NCBI GenBank assembly: GCA_012845835.1
Contig: JABAKD010000029.1
Location: forward strand, 13,737,892-13,801,891
Source of the DNA: Undaria pinnatifida
Lineage: Eukaryota; Sar; Phaeophyceae; Laminariales; Alariaceae
DNA length: 64,000 nucleotides
Direction of reading: 5' to 3'
The notes under the pieces are model-generated. The model had not been told where the DNA came from and made no database searches. It saw nothing but the letters and a program-made list of their open reading frames with translations. Positions 1 through 10,389 of this stretch are shown in pieces. Numbering within the stretch: position 1 is the stretch's first letter; every line of letters starts with the position of its first letter. The translations under genes and the position numbers were made by a program.

Positions 1-10
1 TACCCTCATC

Positions 11-200
11 GAACTTCTGGGCAAGCCATGCCGTGGTCACGGGCGTCTTCCCTTCTCTTCCCGCCGGTACTTGCCTTCATTTTTATCGGACACCTACAAG
101 GCATTCCCACTTTTCAGCTTTTTTTCATGCTTTTCGATTTTCATCGAATATTGCTGACTCAAGCTCTCGTGTTTGCCGCTCGTCAATGTTTACGCTAAAA
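11..200 (+). repeat. Dispersed repeat R1, copy 1
   Basis: This stretch shares a run of landmarks with at least five other places in the window: a TGGTCAC box, then a C/T-rich tract, CTTCATTTTTATCG, then CTTTTCATGCTTTTCG and a CTCTCGTG-type end. Other copies are at about 895-1130 and 39425-39600 (same strand) and 30470-30640, 38735-38905 and 51640-51850 (opposite strand). No conserved reading frame survives between copies, so I read it as a non-coding retroposon-like repeat. The 39425 copy is followed by a run of A. Confidence 0.6.
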
Positions 201-240
201 AAATCCCTTTCGCATAGTCTATACGACCACGGTAATTAGT

Positions 241-272
241 GCAATAGTAGTAGTAGTAGCAATAGTAGTAGC

Positions 273-352
<80 letters not shown>

Positions 353-389
353 CAGGAGCAGGAGTAGTAGTAGCAGCAGCAGTAGTAGC

Positions 390-422
<33 letters not shown>
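241..422. repeat. (GTA)n microsatellite
   Basis: About 180 bp of GTA/GCA/GGA trinucleotide repeats, imperfect in the middle where GGA and GCA units interrupt. Long low-complexity reading frames (poly-Tyr, poly-Thr, poly-Leu) on the minus strand are by-products of the repeat, not genes. Confidence 0.95.
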
Positions 423-425
<3 letters not shown>

Positions 426-894
426 GTGCACTCCGTGAGACTTGAGCCCACGACCTTGACGACAATAGGCGCGAGACTCATCTACTACAACAACGGTAGT
501 GTACTACTGGTACCTGGTGCTTTATAACAATCCTACATTGCATCTTCTGTAATGCATATACCCTGGTAATAATATCATCTTGTTGTGGCCTTGTCTACCG
601 TTAATTGGAAAGTAGAATAGTGCTGTATATCTTATGCAATCGTATCATCATGTTGTTGTGTCTTTGACGGTCCGTTCGGTGGGCCCATTGCCGATGGTAT
701 CACCAACACAGCGTCTCGTTTCCAGTATCCAATGCCCAAACCCAAAATACCTAATACCCAGCCCCCCCCCCCCGTGGCTAGCTAACCAGCTAACTAACCG
801 TCTAACCGTGAGGCGAAACTCTTTTTTTTCAGAAGCTCCTGTTAAGATACGGCCTTTTCGGGACATTTTTCTTTTTTTTGTTAAATTAATCACT
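423..894. other. No recognisable feature
   Basis: No gene-like frame or clear repeat is visible. The stretch contains a 14-C run near 763-776 and otherwise unremarkable sequence. Confidence 0.4.
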
Positions 895-1130
895 CTTTAC
901 CCTCCAGCTCAACTCGTAAGTAAGAGGTTTTGCCCTCAGCGACCTTCTGGACAACAACCCGTGGTCACAGGTGGTGCCTTCCCTTCTGTCCGCATGCCTT
1001 CTGTTGTTTTCGCGCGCACAGGGTTCAGCTTTTCCCCACTTTTCACCTTTTTCATGCTTTTCGTCGATTTTCGTCGATTTTCGCCAACAACGCGCTCGCA
1101 CGCTCTTCTCGCGCTTTCCGCGTAAGGCCA
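895..1130 (+). repeat. Dispersed repeat R1, copy 2
   Basis: Same order of landmarks as copy 1: GACCTTCTGGACAA, then GTGGTCACAGG, then the CTTTTCATGCTTTTCGTCG segment, then CGCTCTTCTCGCGC. The overlapping reading frames here have no family resemblance. Confidence 0.65.
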
Positions 1131-1834
1131 ATTGTTATACCGGGCACAACAGAAGGTCCCTGCGAGCACGAGTGTGACGCGTGCTACGACGACAGCAGAG
1201 GTAGCAGTTTTCGTCTGAAATGTTTTCTGAATGACGAGATGGTCTGAAATATTGTGTAATGTACGACACGTTTTGTGCGCAGGGTTCTCGTTGTATACCT
1301 AGCTAGACCAGGCGATTTTTCATCCAGAATGATAGCCGTTTTTAATTTTTTATTTTATCCAAATCAGTTTTTTTGGCGTTAAGAAAGGTGTATAAAGAAG
1401 GTTTTTGCTTTAACCTCCGAGAGCGAGGATACCTCAGAAAAAAAAACGTGAAATCGTGGTGCGCACCTCTGTCGTGTGCAATACTGCTATTAGTATACCA
1501 CTATTAGTGTACTGTGTAGCGTTAATAGGGAGGATTCGAACCCGCACTATTGACTTTTAGTTGCAGGTGCAGGGACGATATCCACCTGCTACCACCCCGC
1601 AGGGGACCCCTGCAGGTCGGACCTCCATACTGACGTACCTTTTTTACATGCCTTACCAAAAAAAAAACTGATTTTGAGAAGAAACACTGACAAGTGCCAC
1701 CTGATGAACAACCCACGGCCTACTGTTATTATATTCATGGGTACATAGATCCCCTCGTAATTTGTAAGGATGCGAGCGTCTACGGTTACCCATGATACGA
1801 GTAGATGGTGCTCGCATCCATGTATACATATTAG
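1131..1834. other. No gene recognised; weak tRNA-like B box
   Basis: No convincing coding exon. On the minus strand near 1530-1545 there is a GGGTTCGAATCC string, a perfect RNA polymerase III B box, with a plausible upstream A-box-like GGTGGTAGCAGG near 1590. The stems of a tRNA do not close well, so this is at most a tRNA pseudogene or SINE remnant. Confidence 0.35.
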
Positions 1835-2005
1835 GTTGTATAGACTTTTCGAAGGGTGCGCCAGCTAGCGTTGGGCTGCGAAAGCAACTGAGTTAAATCG
1901 ACACACGACGCGTATGAAAATACGCGGAAGTGTGGTGAGCTAAAGCTTTACTTTTCCCCATCCGCCGGAGGATAAAAAAAAAAAAAAAAAAAAGTTGTAT
2001 AGACT
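1835..2005 (+). repeat. Retroposed structured small RNA, copy 1 (with TSD and poly-A)
   Basis: A unit of about 125 bp (about 1848-1973) ends in a run of about 20 A and is bounded by the 12-bp direct repeat GTTGTATAGACT at 1835-1846 and 1994-2005. That is the hallmark of target-primed retroposition. The unit folds locally. GCTGC (1875-1879), loop GAAA, GCAAC (1884-1888) forms one hairpin. GCGTAT (1910-1915), loop GAAA, ATACGC (1920-1925) forms a second, enclosed by CACAC/GTGTG. A near-identical copy lies at 9461-9601. I do not recognise the parent RNA; it is not an obvious tRNA, 5S or SRP RNA. Confidence 0.75.
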
Positions 2006-2200
2006 AAAACTTTTTCGCTCGTCCCATTTATTATCTGCGCACTCCCTCCCTAGACGCAACTCATTTCCGGGGTCACGGAGCAGGTTCTTCTCCCGCTTCC
2101 CCACTACAGCCCATGTAATAAGATAATACGAGTTTTCGTCTTTGTCGCGAGGAGAAAATGCAGCACTCCTTCCTTCCCTCGTCGACTTGCGTCGAACTAC
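2006..2200 (-). repeat. tRNA-derived SINE S1, 5'-truncated copy
   Basis: Read on the minus strand, this matches the body of the SINE seen complete at 25555-25916: a CGACG(A/C)GGGAAG box, TCTCGCGA, a G-rich segment, GAGGGAG(T/C), then AATAAATGGGA and an A-rich tail. The tRNA-like head is absent, as expected for 5' truncation during retroposition. It abuts the right target duplication of the structured-RNA insertion. Confidence 0.6.
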
Positions 2201-3340
2201 TGTGCCTTCCCATGTTATAGCAAGGTCGCTATGTCTGCCAGACAAAGAGCTTTCGTTTCGAACCCCAACGTTTGGTGCAACAAAGCGTGATATCATATCA
2301 CATGCATGCTCCATATTCAGTCGTGGCTCGCCCTACCAAAAGGTTCTTCCGCGTCTAGACCTGAAACGATATCGTGTCGGACCTCTTCTGCGTTGACGAC
2401 ACAAAGCGTGCAAAATCCATGACCGACCATATTTATAGTAATTGCTCTGCTCGTAAGCTCTACGAGAACCATGAGACTACTCGTAAGTCGTAAAGAGTGC
2501 AGTGCTGGATAGTATCATCATATCGTATTATATCAGGTACCCCTCTGTCCGTAAATATAAGCACCTTTTTATTTCAGTGTTAATGTGCAAAGGTTGCTTA
2601 AACTTGCGTACAGAGTGGTATGATACACCTGGTATACCGGCATCACCACACGCGGCTTGCAAATAAATACCAGGTATGAGATTTGACAAAAATCATTTTT
2701 GGTCGATCTCACATTCAAACAAAGTTGATTATTTCATGTTTTTAAACGTATCAGGCGGGTAGTAGGTGCCGAGTACCCTGGTAATTCGCACGAGGGAACG
2801 CGCTGGCGGGCTGGCACCAAACGGACGTGAATGCATGCCACTACTGCTGCTGCTGTTCGCGCTTTTGCATCATAATCTCCCGCAAATGTAACCGTCAACC
2901 ACCGGCCTCTTACCCCTCTGAAATTTGTCCAGCGCTAATTTCAAGTGACTTACTTCTCCACAACCGCGCTGAAGAGAGAGCGAGTGCAGAGGCGTTAACC
3001 GCAGAGGCGTTAACCGCCTTGTCTTGCCCACGCTAAGGAGGAGAAACAATATAATTAGACCACGTGATGTATTAATGATATACATTTGTGGCATGTTTGC
3101 GATCGCAATGTTAAGTTGACCGTACTGTCGGTACACACCAGGTACCTGGTATGGAGGGTATGAGGTATCTGGTATATGGGTATTGGGTATCACTGGATCG
3201 CGCCGAACCCCGACACCAGACACTTAATACGTGGTACCAGGTACAACACTATACGAAATGCCTCTGGTATTATACCTGGCACTCCCGGTAAAAGCACTCA
3301 CTTACTTGGTGTTTTCATGCCCCGCCATCTTTCGAGCATA
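2201..3340. other. No gene recognised
   Basis: Only short frames without family resemblance. Several CAGGTAC/GGTATC-rich phrases (about 2620-2680 and 3130-3290) suggest very degenerate short-period repeats. Confidence 0.35.
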
Positions 3341-3344
3341 CTCA

Positions 3345-3440
3345 TATATATACAGTGATATACAGTGATCTACAGCAGTGATCTACAGTGATCTACAGTG
3401 ATCTACAGTGATCTACAGTGATCTACTCATATATATATAC
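3345..3440. repeat. 10-bp tandem repeat (AGTGATCTAC)n
   Basis: At least six near-perfect copies of a 10-bp unit CAGTGATCTA, flanked by TATATATA on both sides. Confidence 0.9.
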
Positions 3441-3613
3441 AGTACTTGTACAAGGTTCAGATCGGGGAGGGGGTGTCGCGAGTGGAAAGGACGTACACAG
3501 CAGTACACAATCGTTCCCGTGAACGGTACCAAACACGATACCGGGTGTCAATTAAAAGAAAAAAAAAAAAAAAAACGAAAGAAAAAATAATTAGCCGCCA
3601 CGAAAGTAGCCGG

Positions 3614-3690
3614 GCAAATTGTTGTTGCCGTTGTTGTTGTTCTCACATTAACTCGCATGATCAAGTCCGCGGGCAAGTAACACCCACCAG
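3614..3690 (-). repeat. End fragment of the (AAC)n-tailed element E1
   Basis: On the minus strand this carries CGCGGACTTGATCATGCGAG, TTAATGTGAGAAC and then (AAC)n. These are the same terminal about 60 bp that end the longer element copies at 24520-26155 and 54422-56085. Only the 3' end is present, as in 5'-truncated retroposons. Confidence 0.6.
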
Positions 3691-3759
3691 CCCAAATTTA
3701 TAGGTTTTTAGTCCACATACAGCCTACCATGCAGACAAGGCTACGGTATTTGCAGGGGG

Positions 3760-4055
3760 GATGTTATGGTGGTGTCATGATGATGTTATGATTATATTAT
3801 GATGATGTTATGATGATGTTATAATGATGTTATAATGATGTTATAATGATGTTATGATGATGTTATGATGATGATATGATTATATTATGATGATGTTATG
3901 ATGATGTTATGATGATGTTATGATGATGTCATGATGATGTTATGATGATGTCATGATGATATTATGATGATGTTATGAGGATGTTATAATGATGTAATGA
4001 TGATGTTACATATATATGATGATGTTATGATGATGTTATCATATACCCCATTTAA
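3760..4055. repeat. (ATGATGTT)n tandem array
   Basis: About 300 bp of GATGTTAT units of 8-9 bp with ATTATATG variants. It ends just before the large palindrome at 4069. Confidence 0.95.
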
Positions 4056-4068
4056 TTTCTTCTTTATG

Positions 4069-4166
4069 TTTTTCAGCGAGGTACACAGAGTCAGTCGGGC
4101 GAGTTGCGAGGATGCTTCCGGATCCTCGCAACTCGCCCGACTGACTCTGTGTACCTCGCTGAAAAA
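4069..4166. repeat. Perfect palindrome, 45-bp arms with 8-nt spacer
   Basis: The arm 4069-4113 is the exact reverse complement of 4122-4166, and the spacer is GCTTCCGG (4114-4121). Transcribed from either strand it would make a mismatch-free 45-bp hairpin. Candidate explanations are a small-RNA precursor, a recent fold-back duplication, or a fold-back cloning or assembly artefact. I see no flanking target duplication. Confidence 0.97.
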
Positions 4167-4330
4167 AAAGAAAAGAAATGTTAGGCGACTGCTTTCGGCG
4201 CAGCGTACCTTTTACCATATTCCACTGCGGATTCTTATCGCAAAAATTAAAGCAGCATATAAAAAATGCCTGACTAAGATGGAAAACCGAACAGGGGGTT
4301 CACTAGCGCGAGCGGCCACTAGAAACTGCT
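4167..4330 (+). repeat. Dispersed repeat R8, copy 1
   Basis: Contains GGCGCAGCGTACC, CCATATTCCACTGCGGATT, TATCGCAAAAATTAAA and, after about 60 bp, TTCACTAGCGCGAG. The same ordered blocks recur at about 12360-12520, where the last block is a cleaner palindrome (GGTCACTCGC...). Confidence 0.5.
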
Positions 4331-5925
4331 ATAATAAGCCCCCAAATCAACATAAGCTCCCTACCGCACAAACACAGTACCCCCCCCCCCCCCCGCTCCC
4401 CCCCCCCCAACCGCCGCCTTGGTGGTGTAGGCTGGTGTTCTGTGTTTTCCCTATCCGCAACTCATATCTAATCTATGTCACATATCTATGCCGCATTGCA
4501 GGCAATATCCTCAGGGCTCCTCCTCCTCCCTCCCCGCTGCGCGCACGTCTCCATACTTTCGTGAGAGGGGGTGCGGATTTTCTTTCCCTCGTTGACTCGC
4601 GCCCGATGTAACTTGTTGGATGAAAGTGGCATGTTATTGTGGTGTTTGCCGTGGGAGCGACGACGCCATTTTGTTAAGGTGTTAGAGGGCACTATTAATA
4701 GTCCTATTGTGGCCACAGGTAAATAGTCAACCATTTGCCTGCTGCCAATGCTAAGCCTTAGAGCAGACAGGTGCAAAAGTGGTTACTTTCGTGTATCAAT
4801 TATTCGCTCAGTCTCGCGGACACCATGTTCCATGTTTCCGTATCTGCTGACATTTGAGAGGGAGAGAGAGCCAGTAATTCCCCTATCAGGGGGAATAATA
4901 AGAACGCCTCCATGACAATAAGGGCGATCTCGAGATACCAACTGCTTGCTGGTTGGGTAGGAAAGCATATGATAATAGTATTGAAACCGTCAAACGTTGA
5001 AATCCCAAGTCCAACCCAACCCAAACCCACGAAAAAGTCAGCAAAACACTAGGTTAGAAAATTTCGTTTTGCTGTTCATACTGCTTGCTGTAGTACCATT
5101 TTTATTTTCTAATACAATTTTCTCGCCCGTTGGTTAGCCTTGGGCTATGGCGTCCGTAGGTTTCAATAATGTCCTTTTACTTGGCATGATGTGTTTTGCC
5201 AGCGCAAATGTAACGAGGAAAGCCGCAAACACCCTAACGTGCAGGGGAAACGGGGACATCGCCGTGCCATCTCTCTTCCTTCGGCGTGGCGTTGCCGAAA
5301 CGGCAGAAGTTGCCCCGCGCACGCTCCCGCGAGGATTTCCCAAAATTCCAAGAGTTCAACGCCAAGACGCGGCCGGCTTAGAGCTTAGCTGTAACTACGA
5401 GTGTACAATTAACTTATGTTATAATGTTTTACTTGAGGCCTACCACGGTTTAGGTGTTGCCATTTTTTTTTTTTTTTAGGCTCCTCGCCCTAAGGAGGAG
5501 TTCTTCCCTTCACCGAAAGGCGTTTCTGCTTTTTATTTTTTTCACAAAAATGATGAACAATGAACAACCCCCACGGCCAAGGACGTGAAAATTTGCGAAA
5601 CCCAAGAGTGACATTCAGACGGAGGTCGGGTTAACCCCCTAACCCCCTTTAGAGCCGCTAAATCCCTCCATATACTAACTTCAAGTAAATTTGTAAAAAA
5701 AAGGGTTTCCAGTTGTAAAGGCGTTAACTGAACCCCGTAATTCAGAATAAAGACAAAGCACTGCTTTATCCTTATCTTAGCACGCGCCATGTACCAGGTA
5801 TCACGTTTGCCATCACCGACGACGTGCAGCATAGGCTGGGATGCCGACCACACTCTTCCCTCCCCTCCAAAAACGCCTCCCTGTGCACCTATGCACGCCC
5901 TTCCCTGCCGCCTCCACCCCCCCCC
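4331..5925. other. No gene supported; one uncertain ORF
   Basis: Contains a 14-C run and other C-rich tracts (about 4380-4410). The + frame 5147-5479 begins with a hydrophobic, signal-like N-terminus but ends in poly-Phe from a T run. It has no recognisable domain and no splice context I trust, so I do not call it a gene. Confidence 0.35.
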
Positions 5926-5929
5926 CCCC

Positions 5930-6060
5930 CCCGCTCATTCGCGGTTGGTGCACGCAATGTCTGCCTGGTCAATGAAATCCTGGCGTGCGTGCTGCATCCC
6001 GGCATTGAAGGGGTGCAAGGGTCTATGGTCATACACCCCGTTATGTAGCACCCTCTTCCC
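5930..6060 (+). repeat. Dispersed repeat R3, fragment
   Basis: Begins after a poly(C) run and carries TTGGTGCACGCAATGTCTGC, CCCGGCATTG and GGGTCTATGGTCATAC, the 3' third of the R3 family. Confidence 0.55.
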
Positions 6061-6227
6061 CTCCCGCGGCGAACGCGTCATCGACTACAACCACACCCTC
6101 AGTCTCAAAAATAATGCGTGGTGAATGGCAAATGGCTGAAGCAAACAATAGAGGAGTTCCCCCCCCCCCCTAACATGCCCCCCCCCCCTCATGTGTTGTC
6201 CACCTAATATTTACATATACATATAAT

Positions 6228-6775
6228 AGTTGGCCTCGGTATGCTGGGGTGGGGGTTGGTTGGCAACGACGCTGTGAAACGTGCCAATCACTGCGTGAGC
6301 TAGACAACCAGGGTACCGTTTGTTTTTTTGTGGTGGTTACCATGATGGTTATCGAGTTAGATAATATTGTGCGGGGTGGAGAACCCTCACTCCGCACAAG
6401 GGAAATGATCGCATCACGTAGTGTGAACATGGTAAGGCACCCACGAGGCAGTTGCATAGTAATACCCATTGCTATCTCTGGAGTGGTCACACCAGAAAAA
6501 AAGTTCAACTCATTGACGCTATCATCCACAAGCAAAGAAAGCAGGCACAAGGTGCCGAAGTCCGTCGTACAAGCGGTTCTTGGAAGGATGCGGTTCACCC
6601 TTCATGCAACTCGCCGAACACCTCACGGCGCTTCGCGCTTGGTGCAAGCAATGTCTGTCTGTTTGATGAAAACCCGACGTGCTCCGTCCCGGCATAGTAG
6701 GGGTGCGAGGGTCTATGGTCATGCGACTACGGCCATGCACAAACTGAATATCCCCCCCCCCCCCCCCCCCCACTA
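6228..6775 (+). repeat. Dispersed repeat R3, full-length-like copy ending in poly(C)
   Basis: About 550 bp, closely matching 41661-42255 (same strand) and, inverted, 17090-17632 and 37060-37780. Landmarks in order: GGCAACGACGCTG, GCCAATCACTGCGTGAGCTA, ACCAGGGTACCG, GATCGCATCACGTAG, TTCACCCTTCATGC, GCGCTTCGCGC, GGTCTATGGTCAT, GCCATGCA, then a run of more than 15 C. The shared poly(C) boundary recurs in most copies. Frames through it differ between copies, so it is non-coding. Confidence 0.75.
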
Positions 6776-6814
6776 TGTGGTACCCCCTGCCCCTTTCTCC
6801 CGCCTCCCCCCCTC

Positions 6815-6945
6815 AGCCCGCCCGGAAAAAAACGTATTTGGCGCCCAAATGTTGGAACGGTGCTCCGCCTCGAAAGCGATGCTTGGCCAAAGGTCAAACG
6901 ACTCAAGGTAAGCAACAAATGGGTGCCCCCCCTCCCCCCCCCCCC
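6815..6945 (+). other. R4 repeat piece that looks like a small exon
   Basis: Between CCCCTCAG (ending 6816) and CTCAAG|GTAAGC (GT at 6908) lies a 91-bp segment. Its frame ends in phase 0 and would read GTVLRLESDAWPKVKRLK. The same DNA recurs, inverted, at 15890-16100 and 17635-17900, where one frame reads GTVLRLKRGAWSMVKLLR. It is therefore either a duplicated coding fragment or a repeat with fortuitous splice-like edges. The 75-bp gap to the next exon-like segment (6908-6982) is pyrimidine-rich and ends in CAG. Confidence 0.35.
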
Positions 6946-6982
6946 CCCGCCCGCCTTTTCCTCCCCCTTCCCCTCCCCTCAG

Positions 6983-7499
6983 GAGCTGCGAGCCGGATCC
7001 CGAACCAGCACACTCGAAGACCGCATGGAAGACGTGCTTCGGGCACAGCCAGACCAACACCAACAATCCCGATACACCTCTTCCTCCCGACGCCGATCCA
7101 CAGCAACACCAACACCGGTGGGGGGCGGGAGCACTAGCACCGTTTCCCGCCACCTCCAGGCCAGCACATCCTTCAGGATACCCCCCCGCCGCCCCGGGGA
7201 CATGTCCACCCCTCCCCGAGAAGACTCCCCTCTTCTAGGCACCCGCGCAATCCGAGAGTCAGAGAACAGTAACAATAATGATGAGGAAAAAAGGGAGAGG
7301 GATCCGGCGGCACAGGCAGAGCACCAGCGAGCCATGGGTGCCATGATGGCCCGGGATTTGGAGGGGGGGGGAGGCGAGTCTCCAGGGGGGGGGAGCGAGG
7401 GCGGGCGGAGCAGGAGGACTACGGCGTCGGCTGCGCCTACGACGCTGAGCGCGGCGGATGAGGCACTTTTGGGGACGTTCATGGAGGTTATGTCTGAAG
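6983..7499 (+). CDS. Candidate exon of an unrecognised gene
   Basis: After a C/T-rich stretch ending in CCCCTCAG, an open frame begins GAGCTGCGAGCC. It encodes about 172 residues of charged, Ser/Arg/Glu/Gln-rich, apparently disordered protein, with a short helical-looking part (STLEDRMEDVLRAQ) near the start and ALLGTFMEVMSEGG at the end. A possible donor (GAAG|GTGGGA) closes it near 7499. No domain is recognised. Support comes from length, amino-acid composition unlike the neighbouring repeats, and a good acceptor. Against it, the last about 70 bp are tandemly repeated downstream, and the preceding small exon-like piece is repetitive. It may belong with the exon-like pieces at 11607-11723 and 13153-13263. 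The product is unknown. Confidence 0.4.
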
Positions 7500-7960
7500 G
7501 TGGGAGGAAAATCGGACTGGGATGTAATCTTAGCATGGTTTCGCGCTTATTCGGTATTCATTGTTCGGCATTCGGCAGTATGTGTTCGGTTTTGGGCATT
7601 CGGTATTTCGTGATATGTCAGCATTTTTTTTTGGTCGTGTTCGTTTTTTTTTTAGCATTCGTGGTTTTATGTTTCGTTAGGCGGTGGATGATGCGAATTG
7701 ATTGGGGTACGCTCATGAAGGTTATATCACGAGAGGGAGTGAAAAAGGTGGAGCATGATACAAACATATATTCCGTAGTCGGTTTTCTGTATTCGGTTTG
7801 GGGTAGCGGGTACTCAGGATTTCTCATTTTTTTTACGTATTCGGTACTTGGTATTCGGTATTCGTGACTCATGGTTCATAAAGCGCGGCGGGTGATGACG
7901 GAGAGCGTTCATGGAGGCCATGTAGGAGGGTGAAAAGAGCAGGACTGGGAGTTGGATGGA
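7445..7960 (+). repeat. Three diverged tandem copies of the 3' end of the candidate exon
   Basis: The segment GCGGCGGATGA...ACGTTCATGGAGGTTATGTC (7451-7530) recurs at about 7680-7760 and 7885-7958. The copies are separated by TTCGGTATTCGG-type AT-rich spacers, and the period is roughly 205-230 bp. Later copies contain stops. Confidence 0.6.
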
Positions 7961-8079
7961 CCTCACGGCAAGCCTTCAAAGCACAGCCTTTGGCTTTGCT
8001 TGGAGGAGTACAAGCCCACCAACGGACTTAGTACAGAGATCAACACAATACGTGTACATGTAGTTCGAACCGAAATACC

Positions 8080-9010
8080 TGGTGGTACAAAATAAGAGAA
8101 AAGCCTCTGCTTTTCAGTCATTAGTTCAGAGACCCATTCATTGTTAACATTTCTAGGACAAAACGAACCACAAAAAAAAAACGGAAAAAAAATCTCTACG
8201 TTTCACCGCTAAACCGTTAATATTCTAGGACGAAACGATACAAAATTTGGGACAGGCCTCTTGCTTTTCAGTTGCTATTATTTCAGAGATCAATTTCCAT
8301 GGAAGCTTCCATCGCTTCCATGGAAGCTTTCACGAGCTTCCACCAAAAATTCAGATAGTGCAGATGGCCCGATCCGCTTCGTACACTGTTTACCACATAT
8401 TATACTTCGAAGCAGGACAAAATGAACCAATTCATTGGGGAAAAGCCTCCACTTTTCAGTCATTGTTGCGGAGATCCCCCCCAGAAACCGTTAATCTAAG
8501 GAAAAACGGCCTAAGACAAGGAACGAGTCTCTTCATTTTCGATCATTATCACAGAGATCCACTTAAAAGTGTCCATATTCTAAAAGGCGAAACGAAAAAC
8601 TACACAATAACGGGAAAAGTCCCTACGTTTTCGGCCGTTATTACGAGACACAGAGATCCGCTTAAAAGTGTCACTATTCTAAAAGGCGAAACGAAAAACC
8701 AAACAAAAACGGGAAAGGTCCCTACGTTTTCGGCCGTTATTTCGGAGCAACGCGGAACCTCCCTAGCAGAGAAACCTGCAAAGTTAAAGGTGGCCTGCCT
8801 GTGTCTGTAACAGCCCCCCTCGTCTTATAATAAGATCCGCTAAACCGTCAAATATTCATTTCTACAGCAGTAGGACGAAACGAAATACGAAACACACCGC
8901 GAAAAAGTCTCTTACGCGTCATCAGTCATCGTTACGGAAAATCCACCAAACCGTTAATAATACAGGACAAAAAGACACACCTGGTACGGAAAAAAAAATG
9001 AGAAAAAATC
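8080..9010. repeat. Diverged tandem array, unit about 90-110 bp
   Basis: Units carry CGAAACGAAAAAC, GGGAAAAGTCCCTACG, TTTTCGGCCGTTATT and AGAGATCCGCTTAAAA. Two adjacent units at about 8540-8755 are nearly identical, and the outer units are more degraded. No gene here. Confidence 0.7.
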
Positions 9011-9460
9011 TCGACTTCAAGTGTCGCCCCACCCTATAGGGGTGCGGAACATTCTAAGAATTTCCTGAGCTCCAGCTATTACGGAGATTCATTGTTAACA
9101 GGGGTAAATGTCTTAGACTATCATGTTGCAAAAAATTAACCGGAAATTTCTCGTAATTTTCGCAATATCTCGGCCAGAACATCATATTTTTTATTTTTTT
9201 TATTTTTGCGCCGTGACCGTAAGGCCTATGCGAACAATCCAAGCTATCGTCTACCGTTATCGACGAAGAATTGACAGAGTTATGACCCCATAGTCTAGGC
9301 ATTAAATGACCCCTGTAAACAATGCATCTCCGTAATAGCTGAGTATCAACATCTCACCCGAAGCATGACCCCGAAGAAGGCCTTCGGTTTAGCGCAACCC
9401 CACCCAACGCTTTCCATGACCACTGATAGGGACAGCTTACGCTATACCTACAATGGGACC
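9011..9460. other. No recognisable feature
   Basis: Non-repetitive at this scale; no coding frame with family resemblance. Confidence 0.35.
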
Positions 9461-9601
9461 CGAAGGGTGCGCCAGCTAGCGTTGGGCTGCGAAAGCAGCT
9501 GAGTTAAATCGACACACGACGCGTATGAAAATACGTGGAAGTGTGGTGAGCTAAAGCTTTATTTTTCCCCATCCGCCGGAGGATGGAAAAAAAAAAAAAA
9601 A
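9461..9601 (+). repeat. Retroposed structured small RNA, copy 2
   Basis: Nearly identical to 1848-1993, starting CGAAGGGTGCGCC and ending in GGAGGATGG plus a run of about 15 A. Its first hairpin is perfect (GCTGC, GAAA, GCAGC). The second has a G-U-compatible change (GCGTAT, GAAA, ATACGT). No target duplication is obvious. Confidence 0.75.
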
Positions 9602-9879
9602 GTTTCTATTAACAGTCCTAAAACAGTAAACTCGTACAAGGGGGATCATGCTAACCGATAGTCCTCCACGCTTGAGGCGCTCAACCGCTCAGAAACGCTT
9701 GGCCCAAAATGAGAAACCCCTGCCGATTATTTTTTTATTTTTCAACTTCGGGAGGTTAAGACACGTTCTTCTCAACCGAAACACTGATTGGGAAAAAAAG
9801 AAAAAGTGCTTTCTCGATGAACAATTCCATGGCCTACCTCCCCATCTTTCCTCTCCTCCCCTTTACCCTTGCCCCCTCC

Positions 9880-10290
9880 CACCCCAGCGATGCCTGCGCG
9901 GTCGATGAACATCCTTCGTACCTAGTCCCGGCATTCTAAGGACTCAAAAGAGTCTATGGTCATCATACAGCAACGGTCATGCATTAAAACAAGCACCCCC
10001 CCCCCCCCCCCCCCCACTAAAATCCATTCGAAGCTGTCGTCCATATGCAAGAAAGCGCGCACATTGTGCGGAAGTCCGCCTCACAAGCGATTCTTGGAAG
10101 GATGCAGTTCACCCTTCATGCGACTCGCCGGACACCTCACGGCGCTTCGCGCTTGGTGCACGCGATGTCTGCCTGGTCGGTGAAAATTCGACGTACTCCG
10201 TCCCGCCATCCTAAGACTGCAAGAAGGTCAATATTCATACGACAACGGCCATGCATGAAACGAATACCCCTCCCCCCCCCCCCCCCCCCC
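9880..10290 (+). repeat. Dispersed repeat R3, two overlapping fragments
   Basis: Two successive 3' parts of R3, each ending in GCCATGCAT...ACCCCCC. The first runs to about 10017. The second, from about 10030, includes the CATATGCAAGAAAGCGCGCAC, TTCACCCTTCATGC and GCGCTTCGCGC blocks and ends in a poly(C) run at about 10266-10298. Confidence 0.65.
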
Positions 10291-10389
10291 CCCCCCGCTC
10301 CCCTCTCACCCCCTTACAAAACCCAGGGCTGCCGATCAAGATTCACCGTTCCTCCGGGAGAGCTCGAAAGACGACGATGTGGCTCAAGG

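Noticed and set aside
190-481. Minus-strand frames rich in Tyr, Thr or Leu
   Set aside because: They are three frames of one (GTA)n microsatellite.
1524-1600. Possible tRNA gene on the minus strand
   Set aside because: A good B box is present, but the T and D stems do not pair properly and the acceptor stem is not evident.
1848-1973. Hammerhead or HDV-like ribozyme
   Set aside because: No CUGANGA core of a hammerhead and no recognisable HDV-type nested pseudoknot could be assigned, despite the GAAA-capped stems.
5147-5479. Possible secreted small protein
   Set aside because: The hydrophobic start is suggestive, but the C-terminus is a poly-T artefact and there is no domain, splice support or repeat-independent evidence.
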